Below are positions 23,274 to 32,347 of a DNA stretch of 64,000 bases, one piece after another; position 1 is the stretch's first letter; each line of letters starts with the position of its first letter. The notes beneath the pieces were generated by a model that did no database searches, was not told the origin of the DNA, and saw only the letters and a list, made by a program, of their open reading frames with translations. The translations under genes were made by a program, and so were the position numbers. The stretch spans positions 96,425 through 160,424 of the forward strand of contig PLBY01000045.1 of the NCBI GenBank assembly GCA_003134655.1, given 5' to 3'. This DNA comes from Acidobacteriaceae bacterium. GTDB taxonomy: Bacteria > Acidobacteriota > Terriglobia > Terriglobales > Acidobacteriaceae.

Positions 23274-26200
23274 ATGAAGATTCGATCGATTGCCGCTACG
23301 AAGCTCCTTGCCTGCCTTGCTGTATTAGCCGCTGCACCTGCATTTGGCCAAGACGTCACCCTTTCCCCCAACAGCCTCAGCTTCGGAAATCAGATACAAG
23401 GCACCTCCAGTGCGATTCAAAAGGTCACTCTGAAGAACGGCCAGAGCACTGCCATCACGATCACGAATATCAGAACGAACTTGTCGGACTACAAGCAGAT
23501 CAATAACTGTCCCTCCAGCCCGTCAACTCTCGTGGCGGGCGCGAGTTGCGCCATTTCGATCACGTTCACGCCGTCCGCACTTGGATCTCGCACGGGAGTG
23601 CTCACGGTCACTGATACTGGGCTCAGCAGTCCGCAAATGGCCTTCCTGGGAGGAACCGGAATTGCCCCGGTCACCACTTCGCCCACAAGTCTTTCGTTCG
23701 GGAACCAGGCCACGAAGTTGCGTAGCGCACCTCTACTGGTGACGGTGACCAACAATCAGAGCAAGGCGCTCAGCATCACGAAGATTTCCACGAACCTGGC
23801 CGACTACACGGACACATCCACTTGTCCCCTCAGCCCGAACACGCTCGCTGCTGGAGCAAGCTGCACCGTGTCCGTCTTCTTTACCCCTTCGGTCCTCGGA
23901 ACCCGAAGCGGTACCCTCACCATTGCCGATAACGCCGGCGTGAACCCAACCCTCAGTCTCACTGGAACCGGCGTGCTCGCCGCCTTCGCCACTCCAGCAA
24001 CCTTGATGTTTGGGACGCAGACCATACATACCTCGAGCCCGCCGCAAACGGTTACGTTCACGAACAACCAATCCACCGCCCTGACGATTTCTAACATCGC
24101 CAGCAGCCTCACTGATTTTTCTGTAACTTCAACTTGTCCCATCAGCCCGAGCACGTTGTCCGCTGGAGCCAGTTGCACGGCGTCGGTGACGTTCCAGCCC
24201 ACGGTGACTGGCACCCGCTCCGGCACCTTGAGTTTCACCGACAGTGCTAACAATAGTCCGCAGAAAGTGTCTCTAAGCGGCAGCGGAACCACCGCCACTC
24301 TGGTTTCAATTGCCGTGTCCCCGTCGCCTGCCTCTGTGCCGCTAGGAACGACTCTGCAACTCACGGCCACCGGATCCTATTCCGATGGAACCAATCAGAA
24401 TCTCACCAGTTCGGCTACCTGGAATTCGTCAGCGTCAGGAACCGCCAGCGTGAACAATGCAGGAGTGGCGACCGGAATAAGCATCGGAAATGCAACGGTC
24501 ACGGCCGCCCTGAATTCGATCTCCGGCTCGACTTCGATTTCGGTGACTCAGGACGCCGTCGCGTATTACGTGTCGCCCACGGGCAACGACTCCAATCCCG
24601 GCACGCTGGCCCTTCCACTAAAGACCGTCCAAAAAGCGGAGTCCTTAGTGGTTGCCAATGATCTGGGCGCTCACTGCTCGTCGCAAACTGCGCCGATCAT
24701 CGTTCAGTTTCGAGCAGGCAGGTGGGACAGTCTTGCCCTAACCATGACTGCATCGGATAGCGGGTGCAGCAGCACCGTCCCGGTAGTCTTCGAAAATTAT
24801 CCGGGAGAAACGCCCATCTTCTCTGGAGGGGTGCAGGTACTGGACTGGACCAACACGTCCGGGTCCACTTGGCAGACAACTCTGCCGCCGGGCACCGTAA
24901 ATTTTGAAGCCCTCTATTACAACGGAGTAAGGCGGCTACGCCCGCGCCTCGGCTCGACAACGTCGACAGGTCCGCTCGGATCCTATTATCGCGTGGCGAA
25001 TAACGTCGCGGGATTCTACGATCGCTTTTACTACGACCCCACCGATCCCATTACCGATAGCTGGCAAAACTATGCTCCATCCACGGGAAACCCTTGCGGG
25101 CAGCCTCCCGGCCCCGCCAACTTGCAGGGAGACATTCAAGTGGCCATCTTCGAGCAGTGGGATGCTTCCTGGGAACGGATCAGCTGCATCGATACCGTCA
25201 ACCATCTCGTGTACCTCACCGGTTCTACTGCCGGTGGCGTTTCTCATGGGTACATTCCTACGCACCGCTACATTGTCGAGAACGTAAAAGATGAGCTGAT
25301 CCTTCCGGGACAATGGTTCCTCGACCGTTCCGTAACCGGCGCTTGGAAGCTCACCTATATCGCGAATCCTGGCGAAAACCCCAATACCGACACGGTCATG
25401 ATTCCGCAGCAGCTTCACGTGCTAAGCGCGAGCGGATTGAAGTACCGGACTTTCGCTGGCCTCACATTTTCTTATGACGATTACGTCGTCGGGCCGACGG
25501 GATATGTTGGAGCCCAGGCAGAGTACACCGTTCCCTCCGCAGTGGCATGCTCCGATTGCAGCAATGTGACCTTCGACAGCGACAGCTTCACCAACATAGA
25601 AGGCTTCGCGCTCGGATTTCCGACCGATAACAAAGGAACCGCTTCGGGCGACGTAGTTCAGAACAGCGCGTTTTGGGATGTGGGGGCTGGCGGCCTTTTG
25701 ACTGGCCGCGTTCCGACCGGATTGGAAAACGACTCGAATGTCTTTCAATTCGCTACGATTCAGAACAACTTGATGCAAGGTTACGGCCGCAAATTCCCAG
25801 GCGCAGCCGGAATCGTGAACCTTCTGGGCCACGATGTCTCCACCACCCACAACGACGTAACGGACGGATACAGCCAGGGCGTCATGATCTGCTTCCCGAG
25901 TTTCTCCCTTAGTTGTGCGGGTCAGAGCAACTCCAGCGGAGGCTTTAACCAGACCGTAACCTACAACCACATTTGGGACCTGGGCCAGGGAGTTCTGAAC
26001 GACTTCGGTGGCGTGTACTTCGCGACCTATAGCGCCACTGGAGATGTCGCAAACAATAACAAGATTCACGACATCACCGACGCTTCGTCTCAAGACACAG
26101 ACGGCTACGGCGGCAACGCCTTCTACATCGACCGGGGCGGCCCCATCCAGCTCAAGAACAACCTGATCTACCGTTCGGTAAACGCTTTCAACGTAACCAT

Positions 26201-26771
26201 GGGCCCGCCCTCCATGGGGCAGGTCATCACCGCGGACAACAACATCTTCGCGTTTTCGCGCGCGAGAGTCATTAACCTATTTACCTGCGCCAAGGCGGAC
26301 TACTCTCAGTTCTCGCTCAGCAATAACATATTCCTTCAAGATCGAAACGTTGCGTCGGTTCCACCCTCAAACTTGCAAGCCGGCGCAAGCTACCTTGGTG
26401 CACCTGTAGGCTCGGCCCAGGCCTTCGCAAGTAACGACTACTGGAATACTATGGAAGTGTTTGCCACCGATACCCATGCTTTTAACTCGCAGCCGTCGAC
26501 GTGTCAGGCCAGGACGTATTTCACTCTCGCTTCTTGGAAAGCTCTGGGCGAGGACGCCGGGAGCCTGTCGGTGGATCCAGGTTTTGTTGCACCCACTTAT
26601 CCGAACGACGACTTCAATTTCACTGCGGGCCCTCCGAGCATCGGCTTCATTCCGTTCAACACAACCGGAACATGCTCAACCTGCCCGGGACGAACCGCCC
26701 CAATGATTGTGCCCGGGCCAGTACCGGCGGGGTTTCCCACGGTTCCGTTTAACCCCGCAACCGACTATTAA
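23274..26771 (+). CDS. large secreted ASH-repeat/beta-helix protein
   Basis: A 1165-residue exported protein. Signal peptide MKIRSIAATKLLACLAVLAA ending near AFGQ. Three tandem ASPM-SPD-2-Hydin type Ig-like repeats of about 105 residues follow, each with SLSFGNQ-like, ITNI-like and GASCxxSVTFxP motifs and a conserved Cys pair. Then a bacterial Ig-like group 2 domain (LVSIAVSPSPASVPLGTTLQ) and a parallel beta-helix of about 650 residues starting YYVSPTGNDSNPGT. Such beta-helices occur in polysaccharide lyases and hydrolases; no catalytic residues can be assigned. The start was chosen for the signal peptide; 63 open codons upstream overlap the promoter and leader. A strong terminator lies 137 bases downstream. 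Confidence 0.85.
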   Translation: MKIRSIAATKLLACLAVLAAAPAFGQDVTLSPNSLSFGNQIQGTSSAIQKVTLKNGQSTAITITNIRTNLSDYKQINNCPSSPSTLVAGASCAISITFTPSALGSRTGVLTVTDTGLSSPQMAFLGGTGIAPVTTSPTSLSFGNQATKLRSAPLLVTVTNNQSKALSITKISTNLADYTDTSTCPLSPNTLAAGASCTVSVFFTPSVLGTRSGTLTIADNAGVNPTLSLTGTGVLAAFATPATLMFGTQTIHTSSPPQTVTFTNNQSTALTISNIASSLTDFSVTSTCPISPSTLSAGASCTASVTFQPTVTGTRSGTLSFTDSANNSPQKVSLSGSGTTATLVSIAVSPSPASVPLGTTLQLTATGSYSDGTNQNLTSSATWNSSASGTASVNNAGVATGISIGNATVTAALNSISGSTSISVTQDAVAYYVSPTGNDSNPGTLALPLKTVQKAESLVVANDLGAHCSSQTAPIIVQFRAGRWDSLALTMTASDSGCSSTVPVVFENYPGETPIFSGGVQVLDWTNTSGSTWQTTLPPGTVNFEALYYNGVRRLRPRLGSTTSTGPLGSYYRVANNVAGFYDRFYYDPTDPITDSWQNYAPSTGNPCGQPPGPANLQGDIQVAIFEQWDASWERISCIDTVNHLVYLTGSTAGGVSHGYIPTHRYIVENVKDELILPGQWFLDRSVTGAWKLTYIANPGENPNTDTVMIPQQLHVLSASGLKYRTFAGLTFSYDDYVVGPTGYVGAQAEYTVPSAVACSDCSNVTFDSDSFTNIEGFALGFPTDNKGTASGDVVQNSAFWDVGAGGLLTGRVPTGLENDSNVFQFATIQNNLMQGYGRKFPGAAGIVNLLGHDVSTTHNDVTDGYSQGVMICFPSFSLSCAGQSNSSGGFNQTVTYNHIWDLGQGVLNDFGGVYFATYSATGDVANNNKIHDITDASSQDTDGYGGNAFYIDRGGPIQLKNNLIYRSVNAFNVTMGPPSMGQVITADNNIFAFSRARVINLFTCAKADYSQFSLSNNIFLQDRNVASVPPSNLQAGASYLGAPVGSAQAFASNDYWNTMEVFATDTHAFNSQPSTCQARTYFTLASWKALGEDAGSLSVDPGFVAPTYPNDDFNFTAGPPSIGFIPFNTTGTCSTCPGRTAPMIVPGPVPAGFPTVPFNPATDY

Positions 26772-26907
26772 GGATTGGCTTTGTCGCTGGGACTGCAGGT
26801 TCGTGCCCATTGATCACTTCCGTAATAGCCCATCGGGGCCATTCCCCCGCTTCACCTTACGCGTTAGTCTGTTTGTGAGCAGACTTCGGGGGAGGGCTGT
26901 TCGACGA

Positions 26908-26945
26908 ACGTCCCATGACTCTGTGAGTCTGGGACGTTTTGTTTT
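26908..26945 (+). terminator. rho-independent terminator
   Basis: ACGTCCCATGACTC pairs with GAGTCTGGGACGT (13 pairs, one bulged T) around a TGT loop, then TTTTGTTTT. It ends the beta-helix gene. The 136 bases between stop and hairpin hold only a small hairpin (AGTCTG/CAGACT, 26863-26884). Confidence 0.75.
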
Positions 26946-27024
26946 GGGCGTTACTTGGGTCTTGAGCTGGAGCGGCGGAGCGCAATTCCTCGCGAAACAT
27001 GCGCTCTGGGCTGCTGGAGGAATT

Positions 27025-27101
27025 TGGTGGCGGCGGTAGGACTCGAACCTACGACCTACGGATTATGAGACCGTCGCTCTAACCACCTGAGCTACACCGC
27101 C
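27025..27101 (-). tRNA. tRNA-Met (CAT), elongator type
   Basis: A 77-base cloverleaf on the minus strand. The acceptor stem GGCGGTG pairs with CGCCGCC (one G-U), the D arm is GCTC-AGGTGGTTA-GAGC, the anticodon loop CTCATAA gives CAT, and the T arm is GTAGG-TTCGAGT-CCTAC. A73 and CCA are encoded. The paired G1-C72 and the lack of three G-C pairs in the anticodon stem argue against the initiator. An Ile tRNA with a modified CAT anticodon cannot be excluded. The top pair of the anticodon loop is a T-T mismatch. Confidence 0.93.
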
Positions 27102-27230
27102 ACATGCCTGCAAATCGGGAAGGATGCGCGAAAGGAACCTTACGGCCCCGGCACCCGCAGTAGGGAAGCAACGAACCTGCGTCCGATCCTTCATTCTAAA
27201 AGCGCCTGCAAAATAGGTCAAACACTGTAC

Positions 27231-27280
27231 AGCTGTCGGGACAGCAGCCTTTGGCTGTCCGTCGAGCGAAGCTCGACAGG
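27231..27280 (+). repeat. intergenic repeat, GGGACAGC/GGCTGTCC family
   Basis: CGGGACAGC and GGCTGTCC form one hairpin, followed at once by GTCGAGCGAAGCTCGAC, a second. It lies between the tRNA and kdsB, a gap that shows nothing else. A longer copy is at 38546 and a decayed copy at 52359. Confidence 0.65.
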
Positions 27281-27348
27281 TTTGGCGCCAAACTGAGACA
27301 CTACTCTGCGGCATGATCGGCGTGCGAAACTCACATGCTTGACTCACG

Positions 27349-28083
27349 ATGACCGCAAAGTCCATGAAAGCGATCGCTGTCATTCCTGCCCGTTTGGCTT
27401 CCACCCGCCTGCCCCGCAAGATGCTTCGCGAGATTGCGGGCAAGCCCCTGATCGGCGTGGTGTACGAAGCCGTGCGATCTTCGCCGCTGCTCGCGGAGGT
27501 AATCATCGCCACCGACTCTGAAGAGATCATGCAGGTCTGCCGCGAACACGGCTGGAAAGCGCAGATGACTTCTCCGGCCCACCGCAGCGGCACCGAGAGA
27601 GTGCACGAAGTTTCCGGCCGCGAGGTAGCTGACGTCTACATCAACGTCCAGGGCGACGAACCTCTCGTGTGCCCCGAGCATATCGCGACCTTGGTCCAAG
27701 TTATGGAGAATCCCGCAGCGCAGGTGGGCACGCTGATGACGCCCGCCACCGAAGTAGATATCGGGAACCCAAACGCCGTGAAGGTGGTGACCGACCTCAG
27801 CGGACGCGCGTTGTACTTCTCGCGCGCCACGATTCCTTTCGATCGCGACGGCACCCGGCCTCGCTACTTCAAGCACCTGGGACTCTACGCCTATCGCAAA
27901 CCCGCGCTGGATCGGTTTGTAACGCTCCCGGAGTCCACGCTTGAGCAGAGTGAACGACTAGAGCAACTGCGCTTCCTCGAAAATGGAGTCTCAATCTATG
28001 TCGGGGAGACTCCGCTCGATAGCGTGGGCGTCGATACAGAAGAAGACTTGCAGCGCGTGATCGAGATCCTGCGAAAACGCTAA
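27349..28083 (+). CDS. kdsB: 3-deoxy-manno-octulosonate cytidylyltransferase (CMP-KDO synthetase)
   Basis: A 244-residue enzyme that activates KDO with CTP for lipopolysaccharide inner-core synthesis. Family motifs: VIPARLASTRLPRKML at the start, SGTERVHEV, NVQGDEPLVCPEHI, YFSRATIPFDRDG and KHLGLYAYRKPALDRF. The ATG at 27349 was used; an in-frame ATG at 27364 is equally possible, since no strong ribosome site separates them. It is transcribed alone and converges on the M48 protease gene with 16 bases between stops. Its presence implies an outer membrane with KDO-containing LPS. Confidence 0.95.
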   Translation: MTAKSMKAIAVIPARLASTRLPRKMLREIAGKPLIGVVYEAVRSSPLLAEVIIATDSEEIMQVCREHGWKAQMTSPAHRSGTERVHEVSGREVADVYINVQGDEPLVCPEHIATLVQVMENPAAQVGTLMTPATEVDIGNPNAVKVVTDLSGRALYFSRATIPFDRDGTRPRYFKHLGLYAYRKPALDRFVTLPESTLEQSERLEQLRFLENGVSIYVGETPLDSVGVDTEEDLQRVIEILRKR

Positions 28084-28099
28084 CCCGTGTGCTTCGAAC

Positions 28100-29245
28100 C
28101 TAGGGATTGATTTCCTGCTTGCGACCCCACTCCTTGGCGGCAGCCAGCCGCCTCGAAATCGCCGGATGCGAATGGAAGAACCATTCCACCCACTTCGAGG
28201 GCGTTCGTTCCGCAAGGTTCTGCTCCGCCAGTTTGTTCATCGACGAGATGAAGGGCTCAACGCTGGCAATCGATTCGAAGGCATACCGGTCGGCCTGCCG
28301 CTCGTTGAAGCGTGAGTATGCATTGAGCGCTGGCATCAGAACAAAAGAGAGAACTACGGACACGAGCGCCAGCAGCGGCAGATTCGCGAAGTCAGATAAT
28401 TCTTCAAACAAGTGCTGGTCCACCGCGTAATGCAGGGTCCAGTTCGCCGCCCAGAAACCGAACAGCGTGATGCCTGCCTGCACGAAAATGCTCTTCAGAA
28501 TGTGCCGATGCACATGGTGCCCGAGTTCGTGGGCCAACACTGCTTCGATCTCGTCGGGCGAGTAGTTGTCGAGCAGGGTGTCGGCCAGGATAATGCGGCG
28601 CGTCGCGCCCAGTCCGGTGAGTGCCGCATTCGCTTTCTTACTTTTCTCCGAAAGCTTCCAGCGGTATACGCCGCGCACCCGCGTCCCGGCGCGCTCGCTC
28701 AGTACGACCAAACGTCGCCGCAGATCTTCGTCATCGAGCGGCTCGAACTTATAGAAGATGGGGAAGAGCACGACCGGGGCAAGCTGGGCCAGAATGATGA
28801 ACAGGCCCATGAACAGCGCCCAGGCCAGCATCCACCAGTGCTGCGGCCATTGCCGCAGGGTGAAGTACAGCACTTCGACCACCACGGCTCCCAGCACCAG
28901 CCCGACCAGAAAGCCCTTCACCTCATCCCAGACCCAAGAGCGGAATCTCTGCGTTGAAAGCTTGAACCGACGCTCGAGCGAGAACCCGTAGTAGTCGAGC
29001 CCGAGCCCCAACACCTTGCTGATGACCAGCAACAGCACCAGATACATGAAAAGTGATAGGGAATAATTCTGAAATCCCAGGCGGTATGCGAAGTCCCTCA
29101 GCCAATTGGTCCACCCTGTGACCAGCAAAGTAATCAGGAACGCGAGGCCCACAAGGAAGTCGGCAACACCCAGCCACCGCCGGATGCTGTTGTAGAGGTG
29201 CGCCTCGGGCGAATCGGCCTGCACCGGATTGAGTTCGTCTGCCAT
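28100..29245 (-). CDS. membrane M48 (Ste24-like) zinc metalloprotease
   Basis: A 381-residue integral membrane peptidase. An N-terminal region of four to five hydrophobic helices, then the zinc motif HELGHH in VLAHELGHHVHRHILK, a further pair of helices, and the third ligand region NERQADRYAFESI. The overall plan matches CAAX prenyl protease 1/Ste24-type M48A members rather than the shorter HtpX. In bacteria these are thought to act in membrane protein quality control; the substrate is unknown. It is last in the minus-strand run from manA, 51 bases after the mutase stop. Confidence 0.88.
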   Translation of the reverse strand: MADELNPVQADSPEAHLYNSIRRWLGVADFLVGLAFLITLLVTGWTNWLRDFAYRLGFQNYSLSLFMYLVLLLVISKVLGLGLDYYGFSLERRFKLSTQRFRSWVWDEVKGFLVGLVLGAVVVEVLYFTLRQWPQHWWMLAWALFMGLFIILAQLAPVVLFPIFYKFEPLDDEDLRRRLVVLSERAGTRVRGVYRWKLSEKSKKANAALTGLGATRRIILADTLLDNYSPDEIEAVLAHELGHHVHRHILKSIFVQAGITLFGFWAANWTLHYAVDQHLFEELSDFANLPLLALVSVVLSFVLMPALNAYSRFNERQADRYAFESIASVEPFISSMNKLAEQNLAERTPSKWVEWFFHSHPAISRRLAAAKEWGRKQEINP

Positions 29246-29296
29246 GATCTGTACTATCGACGCTCTGTAGTGATCGACGTTTGTTAACGCGAAGCG

Positions 29297-30715
29297 CTAG
29301 CCGTTTCTGACAAAGCTTTCGCCGGTTGTCAGCAGTTCGCGGACCAACTCTGGCGAGGAAGCTTCCGTGTAAAGCCGCAACAGCGGCTCGGTTCCCGATG
29401 CGCGGAATAGGACCCACGCTTCTGCTCCATTTCCGTTCGTCGGTGCATCGAGGAAAAACTTTATCCCGTCGAGGTTCTCTTTCTTGAGCACACGGTAGCG
29501 GCCCAGAGTCTGCGTGCCATCGGCGCGGGCACGTTGAATGGCATTCTGCTTCATCTCTTCCGGAATGTGCAGATCGCGCCGCCCGTAATAATGCGGACCA
29601 AACTCGCGCTGCAAGTCCGCCACCAACTGCCCCAGCGGCTTGCCTTCCTCCGCCATCACGTTGGCCAGCAGCAGGCTGTTCAGCACACCGTCGCGCTCGG
29701 GAAGAAAACGCGAATACCCGATGCCGCCCGACTCTTCTCCCCCGATCAGGATCTCACCTTCCATCATCAGATCGGCAATGTATTTGAACCCGATGGAAGT
29801 CTCGTGCAGCTTGCGCCCATACTTTGCCGCGATGCGGTCCAGCATGCGCGTCGTATTGAACGCGCGCACCACATCCCCGGGCCACTTCTTGCGCTCCAGC
29901 AGCCAGTGCAGCAGCACGCAGAAGATTTTATGCGAGTCGACGAAGCTGCCGTCTTCGGCAACCGCCCCGATGCGGTCCGCATCCCCGTCGGTCGCCAGGC
30001 CGGCGTCACACTTTTCACGGACCACCGTTTCCTGCAGCATTGCCGTATGCGGTTCAATCGGTTCGGGATTGATTCCGGGAAACAGTGGATTCAACTCCTG
30101 ACGAATCGCCACATACTGCACCCCGCGCTCGGCGAATATTCCGCTTAGAACGCCGCGTCCCGAGCCATACATGGCATCCACCGCAAACTTGAACTTCGTT
30201 TTCGCGATGAGATCCATGTCGGCAAAGGCGCAAACCCCGGCAACGTAGGCCTTCTTCAGATCGACTTCCTCGACTGCCGCCTTGGTGCCCTTCGGCATCG
30301 CGCCGGCGGCGAGTTCTTCTTCAATCTTCTTCATGATGGCCGGCGTCGCCGAGCCGCCGAAGTTGCCTTTGAACTTCACTCCGTTCCAGTTCCACGGATT
30401 GTGGCTCGAGGTGACCATCACTCCACCCGCCGCGCCTTGATGTTTCACCGCATAGGAAACCGCGGGTGTAGGCGTGTAATCATTGGCCAGCTTCACGGGG
30501 ATTCCCGCGGCTGCGATCGCTTTAGCGACAATCTGTGCCGCCCGCGGAGAGGCAAAACGTGCGTCGTACCCTACGATGACTCCGCGTTGCGCTTCTTCGT
30601 ATTTCAAAACGTAGGAAGCAATCGCGCCCGCCACCCGGCGCACGTTGTCGAAGGTAAAGTCGTCGGCGATGATGCCGCGCCAGCCATCGGTTCCGAATTT
30701 GATCTCTTGCGCCAT
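29297..30715 (-). CDS. phosphomannomutase/phosphoglucomutase
   Basis: A 472-residue alpha-D-phosphohexomutase that interconverts hexose-6- and hexose-1-phosphates. The four active-site motifs are present: phospho-serine loop TSSHNPWNWNG, metal loop DGDADRIG, sugar loop GGEESGGIG and phosphate loop RASGTEPLLRL. The start was set at ATG 30715 (MAQEIKFGTDGWRG); 47 open codons upstream are unlike the family. Its place after manA and manC suggests mannose-6-phosphate to mannose-1-phosphate for GDP-mannose, but the family is often dual-specific for glucose. Confidence 0.9.
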   Translation of the reverse strand: MAQEIKFGTDGWRGIIADDFTFDNVRRVAGAIASYVLKYEEAQRGVIVGYDARFASPRAAQIVAKAIAAAGIPVKLANDYTPTPAVSYAVKHQGAAGGVMVTSSHNPWNWNGVKFKGNFGGSATPAIMKKIEEELAAGAMPKGTKAAVEEVDLKKAYVAGVCAFADMDLIAKTKFKFAVDAMYGSGRGVLSGIFAERGVQYVAIRQELNPLFPGINPEPIEPHTAMLQETVVREKCDAGLATDGDADRIGAVAEDGSFVDSHKIFCVLLHWLLERKKWPGDVVRAFNTTRMLDRIAAKYGRKLHETSIGFKYIADLMMEGEILIGGEESGGIGYSRFLPERDGVLNSLLLANVMAEEGKPLGQLVADLQREFGPHYYGRRDLHIPEEMKQNAIQRARADGTQTLGRYRVLKKENLDGIKFFLDAPTNGNGAEAWVLFRASGTEPLLRLYTEASSPELVRELLTTGESFVRNG

Positions 30716-30765
30716 AGTCGATGATTGAACCCGCACCTGTTGTTCGACAAGCCCCAGCCAGCAGC

Positions 30766-31176
30766 CTAATGCTTGAGTTCCAGATGGATATTGATCCAGT
30801 AGTCGTCGTGCGGCGGATTGCTGAATTTTCCTGTCAGAAGCGCGGCCCGCGTGCAATTCGCGAACGGCGTCTCAGGATAAACCAGCACGTCCTGCACCTT
30901 TCCTTCAGCGTTGAGTTTCAAAAACATGTCGAACGGCTCGAGGTTGGCGCCCGACGGTAACGACTGCTTGCACTGCCTGACGTTGGACCAATACTTGTCC
31001 GGAAACTCTTTTCCAAGCCGCTCGTCGTATTGCTTGCCGGCGGAGGTTTTCAGATTTGCGTCGACCGCCGCAACAGCGGCAGTCAGTTGCTTCTTATCTG
31101 CCGCCAGGCAGATTGACCCAAGCAAAAGCAGTACTGCCAGAGCCACAGTAAAGCGTTTGTAGATTTTCAAATTCAC
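30766..31176 (-). CDS. small secreted protein, TonB-C-like fold suspected
   Basis: A 136-residue protein with a clear signal peptide (hydrophobic VALAVLLLLGSICLA, cleavage near LAADKK). The mature part ends GKVQDVLVYPETPFANCTRA then KFSNPPHDDYWINIHLEL, resembling the strand-helix-strand of TonB C-terminal-like domains (variable value, Cys, then PPxxxYWxxIxLEL). The start is GTG at 31176 with GGGAA five bases before. It lies between manC and the mutase in the same run, with gaps of about 50 bases. Function unknown; a related layout occurs in the protein at 52620. Confidence 0.7.
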   Translation of the reverse strand: MNLKIYKRFTVALAVLLLLGSICLAADKKQLTAAVAAVDANLKTSAGKQYDERLGKEFPDKYWSNVRQCKQSLPSGANLEPFDMFLKLNAEGKVQDVLVYPETPFANCTRAALLTGKFSNPPHDDYWINIHLELKH

Positions 31177-31224
31177 ATCATTCCCATTGCGCAGCGTCCG
31201 ACTCTCTGACTGCTACCACCACGG

Positions 31225-32334
31225 CTACACGAGCTTATGTAGCTTCTGCTCGTCGAGATACTTCACAACCTTGCCCACATCCTGTGCGTGCTGGCGGGTC
31301 GTGATCAGCAAAGCGTCCGGAGTTTCTACCACAACAAGATCGATCACCCCGACCGCCGCCACAAATTTCCCCGGAGCGTGAATATAGTTACCGCGAGCAT
31401 TCATCAGAAAAACGCCAGACGCCGCCACCAGATTGCCTTCCGGCGGATTGCTCTTTGCGGTGTGATGCTCATGCAGGGCGGTCCAGGAACCCAGATCGTT
31501 CCATCCGAAATCCGCCGGCAGGCAGAAAATGTTTCCCGCTTGTTCACCCTTCGCCGAGCGCGGTTCAAGCACCGCATAGTCCACGCTGATGTTTTCGCAC
31601 TTGGGATACAGTTTGCGAAACGTAGCTGCAAACTTACGCGTACCGAACGTCGCCGCAATTTCTTCCAGCAGACGCGCAGTCTTCGGCAGATGTTCCTGCA
31701 GCGCGTCAGCCAGCGTGCGCGCGCTCCACAAGAACATTCCACTGTTCCAGAAATAATTTCCCGCGGCGACAAATTCTGCTGCCTTCTTCGCGTCGGGCTT
31801 TTCTGTGAATCGGCGAACTCGCAACGCCTCGCCCTGAGACGCGCTTCCCACCTCAATGTACCCATACCCGGTTTCCGCGCGATGGGGACGGATCCCTAGC
31901 ACCACAATGTTCGCGCCAGTTGCGGCGATTTCGATTCCGCGCTCCAGCGTCTCGCGATACCGGTCCTCGTCGCCAATCACATGGTCGGAAGGGAACAGAC
32001 CCAGCACCGCTTCGGGATTCTCCCGTAACAGCAGAAAGGCAGCCAGCCCAATCGCGGGAGCCGTATTCCTTCCCACCGGTTCCGCAAGCACCTGCGACTT
32101 TGGCAGCTTCGGGAGTTGCTTCGCAATCGCGGTCCGGAGATCTTCGTTGGTAATAATCCAGAACGTTTTCGCGGGAGCCAGTGGCAACAGCCGCGCCACG
32201 GTTTGCTGAATCATCGTCTGCTTGCCGTCGAGCGCCAGCAGCTGCTTCGCGCGCTTTTTGCGGCTCAGCGGCCAGAAGCGTGTGCCGCGCCCTCCAGCCA
32301 GAATTACGGGATAGAAATTTGAGTTCTTAGCCAC
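31225..32334 (-). CDS. manC: mannose-1-phosphate guanylyltransferase
   Basis: A 369-residue enzyme making GDP-mannose from GTP and mannose-1-phosphate. N-terminal signature AGGRGTRFWPLSRKKRAKQ, then AEPVGRNTAPAIGLAA, LFPSDHVIGDEDRY, FTEKPDAKKA and the NSGMFLW region. It lacks the C-terminal isomerase half of bifunctional ManC/AlgA; a separate isomerase gene (manA) ends 13 bases upstream. The start is GTG at 32334. Together with manA and the mutase it completes fructose-6-phosphate to GDP-mannose. Confidence 0.95.
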   Translation of the reverse strand: MAKNSNFYPVILAGGRGTRFWPLSRKKRAKQLLALDGKQTMIQQTVARLLPLAPAKTFWIITNEDLRTAIAKQLPKLPKSQVLAEPVGRNTAPAIGLAAFLLLRENPEAVLGLFPSDHVIGDEDRYRETLERGIEIAATGANIVVLGIRPHRAETGYGYIEVGSASQGEALRVRRFTEKPDAKKAAEFVAAGNYFWNSGMFLWSARTLADALQEHLPKTARLLEEIAATFGTRKFAATFRKLYPKCENISVDYAVLEPRSAKGEQAGNIFCLPADFGWNDLGSWTALHEHHTAKSNPPEGNLVAASGVFLMNARGNYIHAPGKFVAAVGVIDLVVVETPDALLITTRQHAQDVGKVVKYLDEQKLHKLV

Positions 32335-32347
32335 GGATTTTCACGAC

